DNA from: Campylobacterales bacterium
GTDB taxonomy: Bacteria; Campylobacterota; Campylobacteria; Campylobacterales; QNZT01
DNA length: 64,000 nt
Direction of reading: 5' to 3'
Assembly (NCBI GenBank): GCA_024278835.1
Contig: JAJRSK010000029.1
Location: forward strand, 1-64,000
Part shown: in pieces, positions 42,838 through 52,247 of the stretch
How the letters are laid out: the number at the start of each line of letters is the position of its first letter
How positions within the stretch are numbered: position 1 is the stretch's first letter
The notes under the pieces: model-generated
Databases searched by the model: none
The model's input: the letters and a program-made list of their open reading frames with translations, nothing else
What the model was told of the DNA's origin: nothing
Program-made: the position numbers and the translations under genes

Positions 42838-44181
42838 CTAAGCTTTTTCTTCTCGTGAGAAGTGTTTTTTCATAAAATCAACAGTGTCATCAAATGCAGA
42901 AGTACTCTTATCAGAAGAACTCTCTTTTTCGAGTAACTTCTCAAGAGAAGATAAACGATGTTTGATATTTTTATCCATACTCTCTAAAGAATCTGCCATT
43001 TGAAAGATACTCATTTTATTATCTTGCTCTTTTTTCTCTTGTTTGATGACCATGTTTGATATGATATGTTCTCTTCTTTGCAACGCTTCTTTTTCTTGTA
43101 GATTATCTTCTTTTAAAGACTCCAGTACCCCTTTTTGTTCCTCTTGCATCTTTAAAAGTGTTTCTAAAGAGTGATGATTATCACGGGCAACATCCCTTAA
43201 AAGAGTCTGTGTACTTTGTGCTACCTGCGTACTCTCATCTGCATTATCGGCGATAGTAGACAAGCTGTTCTTCATCTCTAAAAGTAAGGCTTGTTCTTGT
43301 TTTGATGTCTCACTTAAATCTTTCATTGTTGTCATAAAAGCACTTTGAAATTTTCTATTAAGAGTGGAAACATCTCTCATCTCTCTACTTAAGGTCGATA
43401 TTTGCTCCACAAACACATCCATATAAGAGTGTTGATGTCCCTCAACCATTGTAGCAGGCATCAAAGCACCCGATTTATCATCTTGTGATACCTGTTCAAC
43501 CGTTTTACCTTGCAACCAGTTTTCCACACCTGAGAGAAGTGTTTCTTGGGCTTTATTTAAAAGGTAGCCTTTGATACTAAGCAAAATTGCTGAAATTACC
43601 CCAAAGAGGGATGAACCAAAACCCACAGCCATAGAAGAGAGTGGTATGGCAAAATCCGCCATTATCTTTCCGATATCAACATCACTACCAGCCAAGGAAG
43701 AGACGATCGCACCCATACTAGCAATCGAGCCCAAAAGCCCTGCGAAAGTTCCAAGAAGTCCTATCATCAGTACTGTACCAATAAAGAAGTTATTGTATTT
43801 ATTTTGATTGCTATATTTCTCTTCTAGCCATGCCAAGATATCTTCTGATTCTTGTTTGGTAAAAAGCATCGTACCGCTTTGTGCTCTCGTTTTAATTTTG
43901 TTGGCGATATTTGAAGGAAAAATCTTCTCTATCCCTTTAAGGTAAAAAGAGATATCTCCCCGCTTATACATCAGTACACCAAACGTCCCCGTCACCATCG
44001 TCAAATCTTTGGCCGCTTTGAGTATCATAAAAGTACCAATAGCTAGTAATGCTACTATCGCGATATTGAATGTCAATGTCGACAAAAAGTAGAGCTTAAA
44101 TGTCTCGAGGTTGGAAATGGCTATAAAATAGACAAATAACCAAAGAACAAAATAAGCTTTAAATATCTTTAATCGTTTCAC
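42838..44181 (-). CDS. MotA/TolQ/ExbB-like proton-channel subunit
   Basis: 447 residues, GTG start with SD AAGG upstream. TMs are at about 8-24 and 34-52, then about 130-155 (GTVLMIGLLGTFAGLLGSIA) and 175-205 (AIPLSSMAVGFGSSLFGVIS). The GLLGTFAGL and AVGFGSSLFG motifs are those of MotA/TolQ channels. The C-terminal half (about 235-447) is a long, charged coiled-coil-like cytoplasmic region (LSTLSREMRDVSTLNR, KDLSETSKQEQALLLEMKNS), larger than in ExbB or MotA. With the MotB-like product it should form a proton-driven complex; placement beside the adhesin suggests a SiiB-like role. Confidence 0.83.
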   Translation of the reverse strand: MKRLKIFKAYFVLWLFVYFIAISNLETFKLYFLSTLTFNIAIVALLAIGTFMILKAAKDLTMVTGTFGVLMYKRGDISFYLKGIEKIFPSNIANKIKTRAQSGTMLFTKQESEDILAWLEEKYSNQNKYNNFFIGTVLMIGLLGTFAGLLGSIASMGAIVSSLAGSDVDIGKIMADFAIPLSSMAVGFGSSLFGVISAILLSIKGYLLNKAQETLLSGVENWLQGKTVEQVSQDDKSGALMPATMVEGHQHSYMDVFVEQISTLSREMRDVSTLNRKFQSAFMTTMKDLSETSKQEQALLLEMKNSLSTIADNADESTQVAQSTQTLLRDVARDNHHSLETLLKMQEEQKGVLESLKEDNLQEKEALQRREHIISNMVIKQEKKEQDNKMSIFQMADSLESMDKNIKHRLSSLEKLLEKESSSDKSTSAFDDTVDFMKKHFSREEKA

Positions 44182-44194
44182 TTATCCAACCACC

Positions 44195-45109
44195 TTAAAA
44201 GAGAAATAAAAGCATCGAGACAATAAGCCCTAATGCCACCATGGTGACTGAGTTAACCAAGTTTTTTACCAGATTGACAAAACTATTATCATCTTTCACC
44301 TCTTCCGCCATAAATGCTAGTCCTACATAATCCCCATCCACATCATATACTTTTTCATAGACATAAAAATAACGACTATCTTTGATGAAACCATTCTCTT
44401 CCAATTTCCCAGAAAAATCCACACTCTTTAATTGATCTAGAAAACTTTTATTGTAAGAAGCCGTACGGATATAGTACTTATCATGATAACTTTCATAAGC
44501 ACGCTTTTTTAGTGTTCTGTCTATCTTATGCATACTGCTTTCATTGAGAAAAAAAGCAAATTCCTTATGCTCTTTTTGATATTTTTCTACTAACGTATCT
44601 ATATTTTTATCTATTATCACACTTGTTATGGTGCCATTTTTATCTATCATAGGTATGGAGGCAGTAAATACTGCTCCATTTTTTTTGATATTTATCCCAA
44701 TAATCTTAGTCTGTTTTACAACTTTTTCATAGCTGATACTAAGACTATTCTTACCCAAACTAGTATTTATTTTATCTGCTATCTGAAGACTCTTTTCTTG
44801 GATATGCTTGCTAGCATTTTCATCATTTGAGAAAAAATAATTGGCGATATCTTCATTTTTAGAGAGCGTGATAGCGATGGCTTCTGTATACTCATTTTGA
44901 GATAAAACCTTAGTTTTAAAAGCCAATACATACTGATTTTTCTGATTTTCATAGGTTTTTTGTGCCACATCAGAAACTAGAAAATTGACAAAATAGAGAG
45001 AAACAAATATGCCTACCAATGAAAAAGTCGTCAGCAAGGTAAACCACAAACCTTTCTTCTTCTTTGCATCTTCGATAAGCGCACCAAACCACTTAATAAA
45101 ACTGAACAT
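44195..45109 (-). CDS. Two-TM Cache-like sensor protein without output domain
   Basis: 304 residues from ATG 45109, chosen for the strong AGGAGA directly upstream; a longer frame begins at 45148. TM1 is at about 20-45 (GLWFTLLTTFSLVGIFVSLY), then an extracytoplasmic region of about 235 residues with a Cache-like pattern (IGINIKKNGAVFTASIPMID, RYFYVYEKVYDVDGDYVGLA), and TM2 at the very end (VTMVALGLIVSMLLFLF). The stop comes right after TM2: there is no HAMP, kinase, GGDEF or MCP domain. First gene of the adhesin operon, 13 bases before the MotA-like gene. It may pass a ligand signal to the channel through its TMs (inference). Confidence 0.7.
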   Translation of the reverse strand: MFSFIKWFGALIEDAKKKKGLWFTLLTTFSLVGIFVSLYFVNFLVSDVAQKTYENQKNQYVLAFKTKVLSQNEYTEAIAITLSKNEDIANYFFSNDENASKHIQEKSLQIADKINTSLGKNSLSISYEKVVKQTKIIGINIKKNGAVFTASIPMIDKNGTITSVIIDKNIDTLVEKYQKEHKEFAFFLNESSMHKIDRTLKKRAYESYHDKYYIRTASYNKSFLDQLKSVDFSGKLEENGFIKDSRYFYVYEKVYDVDGDYVGLAFMAEEVKDDNSFVNLVKNLVNSVTMVALGLIVSMLLFLF

Positions 45110-45188
45110 TCTCTCTCCTGTAAAAGTATGATACATGACATATCTCATAACGCACTATCGTCCTTTAGTGAAAAACCTTTACTTTTTA

Positions 45189-45194
45189 TCATAA
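45189..45194 (-). promoter_or_regulatory. Possible -10 box of the adhesin operon
   Basis: TATGAT on the minus strand within an AT-rich 146-base gap between the SGNH pseudogene and the Cache-like gene. Weak; no -35 is visible. Confidence 0.3.
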
Positions 45195-45254
45195 AAGATA
45201 CAATTGAGAGGGCTTGGTTCAGACTAAATATTATTTTTAAAAATAGTCAAAATA

Positions 45255-46259
45255 TTAATAAGAATTTAAGATATTGCTCAAAATTAAATCAGATATCAGT
45301 TGCTGTCCCAGTGCTGTAAGATGGTAGTGTATATTATCATCCCGATACCAGCTAGCTTCAAGTGATGCATGACTAGGCATAATCTCGCCCATGACATCAA
45401 CAAGTGGAATATTCATTTCTGATGAAAGTTGTAGATATGTCTCACGCAATATACCACTTTGATAATCACTATTTGAGACATTTTCAGGGAGATATTTACG
45501 GTTTGGCATCGTCAACATAAAAAGTGTATTTGGCTTTTGCAGTTTAATTTTACTGATTGCTTCTTGTAAATCTATTTTTATATCTTCCACCGATGCGTCA
45601 TGTCCATTTTCATCGCTCCACAAATCATTAATCCCAAGAGAGATATCCACAATGGCTGTACTTCCATCATTAGGAATGATATTTACGACATCTTGCCACG
45701 TAGGAGATTGTGTTTTTAGATTAAATTGTTTTGCTTCTTGTCCACGCTTGGCATAAAGGTGCGCATCTACACCATAACCGCTAAGAGCTTCTAAGATGGC
45801 TCAAACACATGCCCACCATCATAAGGAGAAGCAGGATTATCAAAAGGAGAAAGAGGTCCAGCTCTCGTGCTATCTCCCACGCATATGTATGTAACATCTT
45901 CAAGCCCATTATTGGACAGTTCTATAAGAGCTTTTATCGCGTTAAAAGGATTTGCAACATCATTAGTTGATTTTACTGTATACGTATAAGTAGTATTTGC
46001 TAACAATTCATCATCTATATAACTAGTAACATCTACACCTGTAGTAGCAATCAAAATACCATCTCTGAAGATTTTAAATCCCGTTTCATCTGTGGAATTA
46101 TCTATCCAATTCAGGTGAACTGATGTGCTAGACTGCGCCTCTAAAATCAAACCACCAGGGTTTAAGGGAGCATCTTCAGCATGAAGCGATACAACAAATA
46201 TCCCCGCAACAACATAATTAAGAAGCATTTTTAATTAAAAAACCACGATAACTTTTCAT
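45255..46259 (-). pseudogene. FN3-SGNH hydrolase, frameshifted
   Basis: Two frames form one protein. The first (46228 to 45791) has a signal-like start (LLNYVVAGIFVVSLHA), an FN3-like region (GFKIFRDGILIATTG, NTTYTYTVKSTND) and block I VTYICVGDSTRAG. It hits a stop at 45791. Shifting one base near 45797 restores ILEALSGYGVDAHLYAKRGQ, leading into the second frame (to 45255), with block III GINDLW and the catalytic DDNIHYHLTALG. A perfect SD (AAGGAGAG) precedes ATG 46257-46259, which is out of frame with 46228 across an A5 run. So at least one and probably two indels break it. Either a true pseudogene or sequencing error. Confidence 0.75.
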
Positions 46260-46416
46260 TGTACTCTCCTTACTGTTAAGTATATCACAAAAGTTCCTAT
46301 AATTTTAATTTAACACTTAAATACAATATTTTATATCTTTTTAATATTTTGTTAAAACCAACTATGCTAGTATGAAAGACTGACTTAGTCACGCTACTAT
46401 TTAAAAGGAGTTTTAT

Positions 46417-47272
46417 ATGAAACCAAACGTAATCACTATCATCTGCCTGTGTTCTCTTTCTCTCTCAGCTACCGAACATACTCAGGCACTTACATATTTA
46501 AATCAACTAAGAAATGGTACGGGGATGATATCCTTTGCCTTGGATGCAAACTTAAATACAGCAGCGCAAAACCATGCAAACTATATGCTATCAAATAGTG
46601 TTTTTGGACATTATGAAACATCTGGCAATACAGACTATACAGGTTATAAGCCTTCAGACAGAGGGGAAGCTGCAGGATATTTTAGTAGTGTTTATGGTGA
46701 AAACATTAGTGCTGGAAATGCAGATATGACTATTGCTATAGACAGTCTATTTACAGCGATTTATCATCGTCTTGGATTTTTAACTATGGATAAGTTGGAC
46801 TTGGGTGTAGGATTCTTTTATGACAATAGCTATCCTTATCATAGTGCCCATGTTTTCAATATGGCAACTGATACTGGTACCTCCCCCCGATGATGTCAGT
46901 GGACAAAATCCTCTTATCGTTAAATGGCCTTATCCAGGATATACCCAGATGCAACCAGCTTTTTTTAACAATGAATTTCCAGATCCTCTTCCTGAGTGCA
47001 ACCAAGGTGGTCCATCAGGCAATCCTATCAGTGTACAATTTAATCCAGCAGATACACCACCCAATATAACAGCACTCGCATTTACACTACAAGATAGTAG
47101 TAGCAATACAATCAATACTCAAATGCTAGATGCCAATAACAATGCTATATTGACATCTAGAGAGAATGGCATAGAAATAGCTTCTATCGATAATAGTCAA
47201 ACTACTTATCATGATAGTGGACTATTATCATCAACTACTTACACTTATACCGTAAAAGCAACGGACGAATAA
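46417..47272 (+). pseudogene. CAP-domain secreted protein, frameshifted at C6
   Basis: The first frame (46417-46893) has a signal peptide (MKPNVITIICLCSLSLSA) and a CAP/SCP domain: LTYLNQLRNGTGMISFALD, NHANYML, FGHYETSGN, YGENISAGN, LGVGFFYDN. It ends at TGA after a run of six C (46883-46888). Reading on in the next frame from there gives PPPDDVSGQNPLIVKWPYPG and an FN3-like end (SSTTYTYTVKATDE) to 47272, clearly the continuation. CAP proteins are extracellular. SD AAGGAG lies before ATG 46417. The C run could be a phase-variation tract, an assembly error, or a dead gene. Confidence 0.75.
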
Positions 47273-47283
47273 CTCTATATACC

Positions 47284-47313
47284 TATCATGATAGAAGTCT
47301 TTGACTTCTATCA
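47284..47313. repeat. Palindrome and hairpin upstream of the TolC-like gene
   Basis: TATCATGATA at 47284-47293 runs into an 11-bp stem TGATAGAAGTC (47289-47299) and GACTTCTATCA (47303-47313), loop TTT. No T-run follows, so it is not a standard terminator. It lies 12 bases after the CAP pseudogene. Confidence 0.6.
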
Positions 47314-47421
47314 ACCATCTCACACGCATACAGTTCTACAAATAATACAATAAAACTATAAATAATATTTTAAACTTGCCGATATAAAAATGAAAGAATT
47401 TAAATTTACTAGGGTTTTATC

Positions 47422-49098
47422 ATGATAAGAGAGTTTTTACGTATTTGTTTATATATATCATTCTTAAGCATATATACTTACGCACAGGCAAGTAATAGTG
47501 GCGTTTTACTCTTTTCTGATTCCCCTGATACAAATACACAGCCACCCACAACTAATGTCGTTGAAAACAATCAACTTTTACTAGCACAAGGATCCCTTCT
47601 CATTATAGATGATGTGAACAATCTTCAACCCTCTGCCATTCAAAAAGAGAGTAAAGAGGGGAACCAAACAACACCTACAACGACAGAAGTACCCAAAGTA
47701 ACTACAAAAAAGAGCATTAAAAAAATAGAAGTTGTATCACAAAAGAAAATCAAAACACCTTCTCATGGTAAAAAAGCCCTAAATCAGAAGCCAATTATCC
47801 ATCATGATAAAATAGTTAAGACAGAGGGAAAAAAGGGCATAAACATCAAAGATGCTATTTTACTCTCTTTGAAAAAATCCTACAAAATTTCAGCTGCACG
47901 TGAGAAAGTCATCCAAGCCAAACGAAAAGTAGATGAAAAACTTGCTGCTTACAGACCGACTGTCAACCTCTCATCCAACGTAGGTGGGGCATATCTGAGT
48001 CCTTATCAAGCGGACGAAGCAAAGTTTCTAAAATCAGATGAAAGTCTCGTCATCAACCAAAATATTTATGCAGGTGGCAAACATGAAAACGACATCAAAA
48101 GAGAAAAAGCCAATCTCCAAGTAGCCCAAGAGAAGTTCAAGTCCCTCGTAGAAGAAGAGACACTCAAAGTTATTGATGCTTATCTCAGCCTCATATACCA
48201 AAAAATGGGTATAGAAATCACACGAAACAATATGCTCTCTTTAAAAAAGATACTCGACATCGTTACGGATAAAGAAGCCGCAGGTGCATCAAGCAAAGGG
48301 GATTTAAACTACATCAAATCCCAAGTAGAAAATGCCTCCGCTGCCCTTGTAAAATCAGAGTCAAAGTACCAAAACGCTATCGCTTTTTATGAATACTATG
48401 TCGGGAAACTTGATGAAACAAATAGACCGACTGAGTATGAATTCACCTTCAATTTGGCAGATGAAAAAGAGATTATGGCGCTTATGTATCAAAACAATGC
48501 TAAGATGCAAGTTGCTAGGGCAAAGATGGAGGCAGAAAAGTACAACCTCAAATCACAAAAATCCAAGTTCAAACCAACTTTAGATTTTTCCATCACCGCT
48601 AAAGATAAACAGAGTGGCTATGTCTCTGAACCACAAGAAGATAGAGTCACGGGACTTCTATCCTTTAACTACAATCTCTACAATGGGGGCAAAGACAAGG
48701 CTATCGCTCTTGGCACAAAAAGTAAGATTTCTGAGCTCCAGTACAAACTTATCGACTTAAAAGAGAGCACCGAATACAACACAAAGCAGATGTATGAAAA
48801 TATCCTCTCTAGTCGTGACTCTCTCGTTCATACGCAAAAAGAGGTCGATGCAAATGTCAAAGTCATTGACTCTTACTGGGCAGCATTTAAGTATGGTACC
48901 CAAGACATCCAAGCCCTACTCCTTGCCCAACGTGCCCTGAACCGCTCACAACTTGATGTCATCAAAGAGAAACAAGTCTATACCAACAGCTATTTCAAAC
49001 TCATGGAGCAAACAGGCACACTTTTAAAGACTTTAGATTTAGAAGATTTTATCGACGCAAGAAAAATCATACAAGATAAGAGTATAAACTACTTTTAA
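47422..49098 (+). CDS. TolC-family outer-membrane channel of the T1SS
   Basis: 558 residues. Signal peptide (IREFLRICLYISFLSIYTYA, ending near AQA), then about 120 residues of low-complexity Thr/Lys-rich linker, then a TolC core from ~140: GINIKDAILLSLKKSYKISA, YRPTVNLSSNVGG, LVINQNIYAGGKHENDIKRE, and the second repeat FKPTLDFSITAKD, LLSFNYNLYNGGKDKAIALG. The twin NxYxGG motifs are typical of AggA/LapE-type channels paired with large RTX adhesins. It would complete the exporter with the proteins at 9804-13135. The long N-terminal extension is unusual. A TATCATGATA copy (47418-47427) covers the ATG. Confidence 0.9.
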   Translation: MIREFLRICLYISFLSIYTYAQASNSGVLLFSDSPDTNTQPPTTNVVENNQLLLAQGSLLIIDDVNNLQPSAIQKESKEGNQTTPTTTEVPKVTTKKSIKKIEVVSQKKIKTPSHGKKALNQKPIIHHDKIVKTEGKKGINIKDAILLSLKKSYKISAAREKVIQAKRKVDEKLAAYRPTVNLSSNVGGAYLSPYQADEAKFLKSDESLVINQNIYAGGKHENDIKREKANLQVAQEKFKSLVEEETLKVIDAYLSLIYQKMGIEITRNNMLSLKKILDIVTDKEAAGASSKGDLNYIKSQVENASAALVKSESKYQNAIAFYEYYVGKLDETNRPTEYEFTFNLADEKEIMALMYQNNAKMQVARAKMEAEKYNLKSQKSKFKPTLDFSITAKDKQSGYVSEPQEDRVTGLLSFNYNLYNGGKDKAIALGTKSKISELQYKLIDLKESTEYNTKQMYENILSSRDSLVHTQKEVDANVKVIDSYWAAFKYGTQDIQALLLAQRALNRSQLDVIKEKQVYTNSYFKLMEQTGTLLKTLDLEDFIDARKIIQDKSINYF

Positions 49099-49099
49099 C

Positions 49100-49105
49100 T
49101 ATAAT
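49100..49105 (+). promoter_or_regulatory. -10 box of tgt
   Basis: TATAAT immediately after the stop of the TolC-like gene and 20 bases before ATG 49126. Confidence 0.45.
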
Positions 49106-49125
49106 CGCCCTTAAAAAGGCAATGT

Positions 49126-50250
49126 ATGCACTTTGAGATAAACCATACAGACAATCGCGCTAGAGCCTGCACGATAAAAACCGCACATAGCACCATCAAA
49201 ACCCCTGTATTTATGCCCGTAGGCACGGTAGGAAGCGTCAAAGGACTAGATGCCACCGATATGATAGAACTCCTTAAAACAGAGATTATCTTAGGCAATA
49301 CTTATCATCTTTATCTGCGTCCAAAAGATACTGTGGTGAAATATTTTGGCGGCTTGCATGGTTTTACCTCCTATCCCAAAAGTTTTCTCACTGATTCGGG
49401 AGGATTTCAAGCTTTTTCCCTCTCTAAAATGACAAAACAAGATGAAAATGGTATCACCTTTAAAAGCCATATAGATGGAAGTAAACACTACTTCACCCCA
49501 AGTAAAGTCATCGACATCCAAAACAACTTAAACTCCGATATCATGATGATACTAGATGACCTTATCGCCCTACCTGCAGAACGAAGTCGCATCCAACTCT
49601 CCATCGACAGAACCTCTCGTTGGGCAGAAGAGTCTATCCACTATCACCGTGCAAACCAACAAAAAGGCATCGCAGATAAACAGAACATCTTTGCCATCAT
49701 CCAAGGGGGAACGAGTCAAGAGTTTCGAGAGATTTCAGCGCGTTCGCTTTGTTCTATGGATTATGATGGATTTGCCATCGGTGGACTCTCGGTGGGGGAA
49801 GCCAACCAAGATATGTACGACACGGTGGAGTTTACAACCCAGTTCATGCCTACAGATAAACCACGCTATTTGATGGGAGTGGGCACACCTGAGGACTTGA
49901 TAGAAAACATCGAAAGGGGTGTGGATATGTTTGACTGTGTCATGCCCACGAGAAATGCTAGAAATGGCACCCTTTTTACCTCTTTTGGAAAGCTCAATAT
50001 CAAAGGAGCAAAACATGTACTCTCCGATGAACCAATCGACAGCGAATGTGACTGTTACACCTGTCAAAACTACTCTCGTGGCTACTTAAACCACCTCTTT
50101 CGCGCCAAGGAATTGACCTACTTTAGACTAGGATCATTACACAACCTACACTACTATTTGACACTCATGAGACAAACGAGAGAGGCGATACTTGAAGATA
50201 GATTTGCAGCATTTAAAAAAGAATTTTACGCCAAAAGAGCACAAGCATGA
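49126..50250 (+). CDS. tgt: Queuine tRNA-ribosyltransferase
   Basis: 374 residues. Opening [18 protein letters not shown], then [30 protein letters not shown] with the catalytic-pocket Asp, [15 protein letters not shown], and the nucleophile region [13 protein letters not shown]. The zinc site is [18 protein letters not shown]. The enzyme swaps guanine 34 for preQ1 in tRNAs with GUN anticodons. Length is normal. It overlaps the next gene by four bases (ATGA, 50247-50250). Confidence 0.97.
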   Translation: MHFEINHTDNRARACTIKTAHSTIKTPVFMPVGTVGSVKGLDATDMIELLKTEIILGNTYHLYLRPKDTVVKYFGGLHGFTSYPKSFLTDSGGFQAFSLSKMTKQDENGITFKSHIDGSKHYFTPSKVIDIQNNLNSDIMMILDDLIALPAERSRIQLSIDRTSRWAEESIHYHRANQQKGIADKQNIFAIIQGGTSQEFREISARSLCSMDYDGFAIGGLSVGEANQDMYDTVEFTTQFMPTDKPRYLMGVGTPEDLIENIERGVDMFDCVMPTRNARNGTLFTSFGKLNIKGAKHVLSDEPIDSECDCYTCQNYSRGYLNHLFRAKELTYFRLGSLHNLHYYLTLMRQTREAILEDRFAAFKKEFYAKRAQA

Positions 50251-51473
50251 AAACCTCTTTAAAGATAAGCATAGCACTTTTTCTTTTCCTTATCATGATA
50301 GCCCTCTTTGCCTACAAGTATATCGCGCCTAGCCCCCAAAAGTCTCTCACTATCGCAGCAGGCAGAGAAGGTGGTATGTACTATCAGTATGCCTCGGGGT
50401 ATGCAAAAAGTCTTGAAAACCAAGGCTTTACAATCTCTATCATTAAAAGTGCTGGCTCTTTAGAAAATCTTGCACTTTTAGAAGAGAAAAAAGCAGATAT
50501 CGCTTTTGTACAAGGTGGTGTAGCTAGTAAAGAGAACAAAGAGACCTTGCGCAGTATCGCCTCTATCTATTTTGAACCTTTGTGGCTTTTTTACCGTGAC
50601 ATGATGAATGATGTGCACTATCTTCGTGATTTAAATCCACAGAGACTCTCTATAGGGGAAGATGGCAGTGGTACAAAAGATTTGGTCACAACACTTTTTA
50701 AGATCAATGCCCTTGATATCAACAGCTCTTTACAGCTCTCTACCAAAGATGCCTATCGTGCTTTTAAAGAGGAAAAGATAGATACTTTTTTTGCCGTAGG
50801 TGCTGCAGACTCTTCGCAAATCATCACGCTTTTAAGTGATACAACGCTTAAAGTCGCCTCATTCAATCGTATACAAGCGTATACAAAACAGTTTCCTTAT
50901 CTGAGTCTCTATCAACTCCCAGAGGGTTCTCTTAACCTCCAAAACAACATTCCAAAGAGTAACTTAACGCTGCTATCTACTACAGCCACGCTCGTTGTAA
51001 GAGAGGGCTTAGAAGATAATTTAGTACGTTTTATCACCATGCAAGTCAAAAATGCATCCAAGGATGAACGCTTTCCCACAACACAGTACGTTGATATCCC
51101 TATCCACCCTCAAGCGAAAAAATATCTTGAAAAAGGAGAGAGTTTTCTTGAAAAGATATTTCCTTTTTGGATAGCATCAAACATCGATAAACTGAAATAC
51201 TTACTCATCCCGATACTCACCTTGATGATTCCTCTTATTAAAGGTGTTTTTCCTCTCTATAAATGGCGTGTACGTTCCAAGATATACAGATGGTATGCTA
51301 TTTTAGAAAAATTAGAAAAAAGCAAAGATCCAAAAAAGATAGAACATTTAACTCTCTTACTAGATGAAGTCAATGCCCACACAGATGTGCCTCTCTCCTA
51401 CATGGGGGAACTTTATGATTTAAAAGTACATATAGACTTGGTGATTCAAAGGGCGCTCTTAAAGAGAGGTTAA
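50247..51473 (+). CDS. TAXI-family solute-binding protein with C-terminal TM
   Basis: 408 residues. An N-terminal membrane anchor ([20 protein letters not shown]), then the TAXI-type periplasmic domain: [56 protein letters not shown]. Near residue 320 a second TM ([20 protein letters not shown]) leads to a cytoplasmic helical tail. TAXI proteins feed TRAP transporters, but no TRAP permease lies nearby. The two-TM form is known in Campylobacterota and may be a sensor or scaffold. Cotranscribed with tgt. Its last 15 bases overlap the end of the converging glycosyltransferase. Confidence 0.8.
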   Translation: MKTSLKISIALFLFLIMIALFAYKYIAPSPQKSLTIAAGREGGMYYQYASGYAKSLENQGFTISIIKSAGSLENLALLEEKKADIAFVQGGVASKENKETLRSIASIYFEPLWLFYRDMMNDVHYLRDLNPQRLSIGEDGSGTKDLVTTLFKINALDINSSLQLSTKDAYRAFKEEKIDTFFAVGAADSSQIITLLSDTTLKVASFNRIQAYTKQFPYLSLYQLPEGSLNLQNNIPKSNLTLLSTTATLVVREGLEDNLVRFITMQVKNASKDERFPTTQYVDIPIHPQAKKYLEKGESFLEKIFPFWIASNIDKLKYLLIPILTLMIPLIKGVFPLYKWRVRSKIYRWYAILEKLEKSKDPKKIEHLTLLLDEVNAHTDVPLSYMGELYDLKVHIDLVIQRALLKRG

Positions 51474-52247
51474 GAGCCTCTTATAAAACATCTCTACCTC
51501 AGAGTTTTGATGTTTTTTCGCCCCACGGATAAGAATGGATGCCTTTTTTTCTATCTCCTCTTTTACCCTTTTTTTTTCAAGGTGTTTTAAGAGGGCTTGA
51601 ATACGAAAAGTATCCATAGAATGATATTTACAGGAGAGTTGATTATCGTGTCCCGCAAACTTTGTTGTTAAGATACTTTCCACTAGTCCAAGTTCATACT
51701 CACGTAAAACTCTTAGCCACAAATCATAATCTTCACAAACTTCTAAGCCCTCATCAAAATAGCCAATTTTTTCAAAGACCGTTTTGGCTATCATGATAGT
51801 CGAAGGGGCGATTTTACAAAAGTCTATATTTTCCTCAAAACACCAACCAGATGGCTTTTTATGGATTATTTTTTGCTTTATCTCTTTGTTGTTTCGTATC
51901 CATCTCTCCCCCGTATGGCTTATCATGATAGAAGGATTACTATCATGATAAGCCATCTGCTCTTCTAACTTTGTAGGATGCCAGATATCATCAGAATCAA
52001 GCAGACATATCCATTTGCCCTCAGCTTTCTTTATCCCAGAATTTCGTGCATGGGATACACCAGCATTATCTTGATGTATCACTTTTATCTTATCATGATA
52101 GCCCCTGAGTATATCAGCTGTAGCATCACTAGAACCATCATCTACCACGATGATTTCAAAAGGTGTAAGGGTTTGAGAGAGTACCGAGTCAATCGCAGTG
52201 GCGATAAAACCTTCACGATTATACACGGGAATGATGACAGAAATCAA
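51459..52247 (-). CDS. GT2 family glycosyltransferase
   Basis: 262 residues. GT-A fold marks: ISVIIPVYNREGFIATAIDS, VVDDGSSDATADIL, HARNSGIKKAEGKWICLLDS with DSDD as the metal-binding motif, and CEDYDLWLRV as the ED acceptor-site motif. Substrates are unknown; probably a surface polysaccharide. It overlaps the DedA stop by four bases and ends a four-gene minus-strand operon. Four copies of TATCATGATA lie inside, two of them forming a 16-bp inverted repeat (51915-51956). Confidence 0.88.
   Translation of the reverse strand: MISVIIPVYNREGFIATAIDSVLSQTLTPFEIIVVDDGSSDATADILRGYHDKIKVIHQDNAGVSHARNSGIKKAEGKWICLLDSDDIWHPTKLEEQMAYHDSNPSIMISHTGERWIRNNKEIKQKIIHKKPSGWCFEENIDFCKIAPSTIMIAKTVFEKIGYFDEGLEVCEDYDLWLRVLREYELGLVESILTTKFAGHDNQLSCKYHSMDTFRIQALLKHLEKKRVKEEIEKKASILIRGAKKHQNSEVEMFYKRLLTSL
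51915..51956. repeat. 16-bp perfect inverted repeat made of two TATCATGATA copies
   Basis: Arms ATGGCTTATCATGATA (51915-51930) and TATCATGATAAGCCAT (51941-51956) with a 10-base loop, inside the GT2 coding sequence. It codes MAYHDS...IMISH on the minus strand. Confidence 0.9.

Noticed and set aside
42167-44181. Flagellar motor motAB
   Set aside because: The subunits are linked to the T1SS adhesin, the MotA-like one has an unusual long coiled-coil tail, and no flagellar genes lie near.
45110-45148. Longer start of the Cache-like protein at 45148
   Set aside because: AGGAGA directly before ATG 45109 marks the true start; the extension has no SD.
46820-47272. Independent gene starting at ATG 46820
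   Set aside because: It overlaps the CAP frame by 74 bases and its first residues are a shadow; the sequence after 46888 is the continuation of the CAP protein.
50247-51473. Complete TRAP transporter
   Set aside because: Only the TAXI protein is present; no DctM/DctQ-type permease follows, and the next gene converges.
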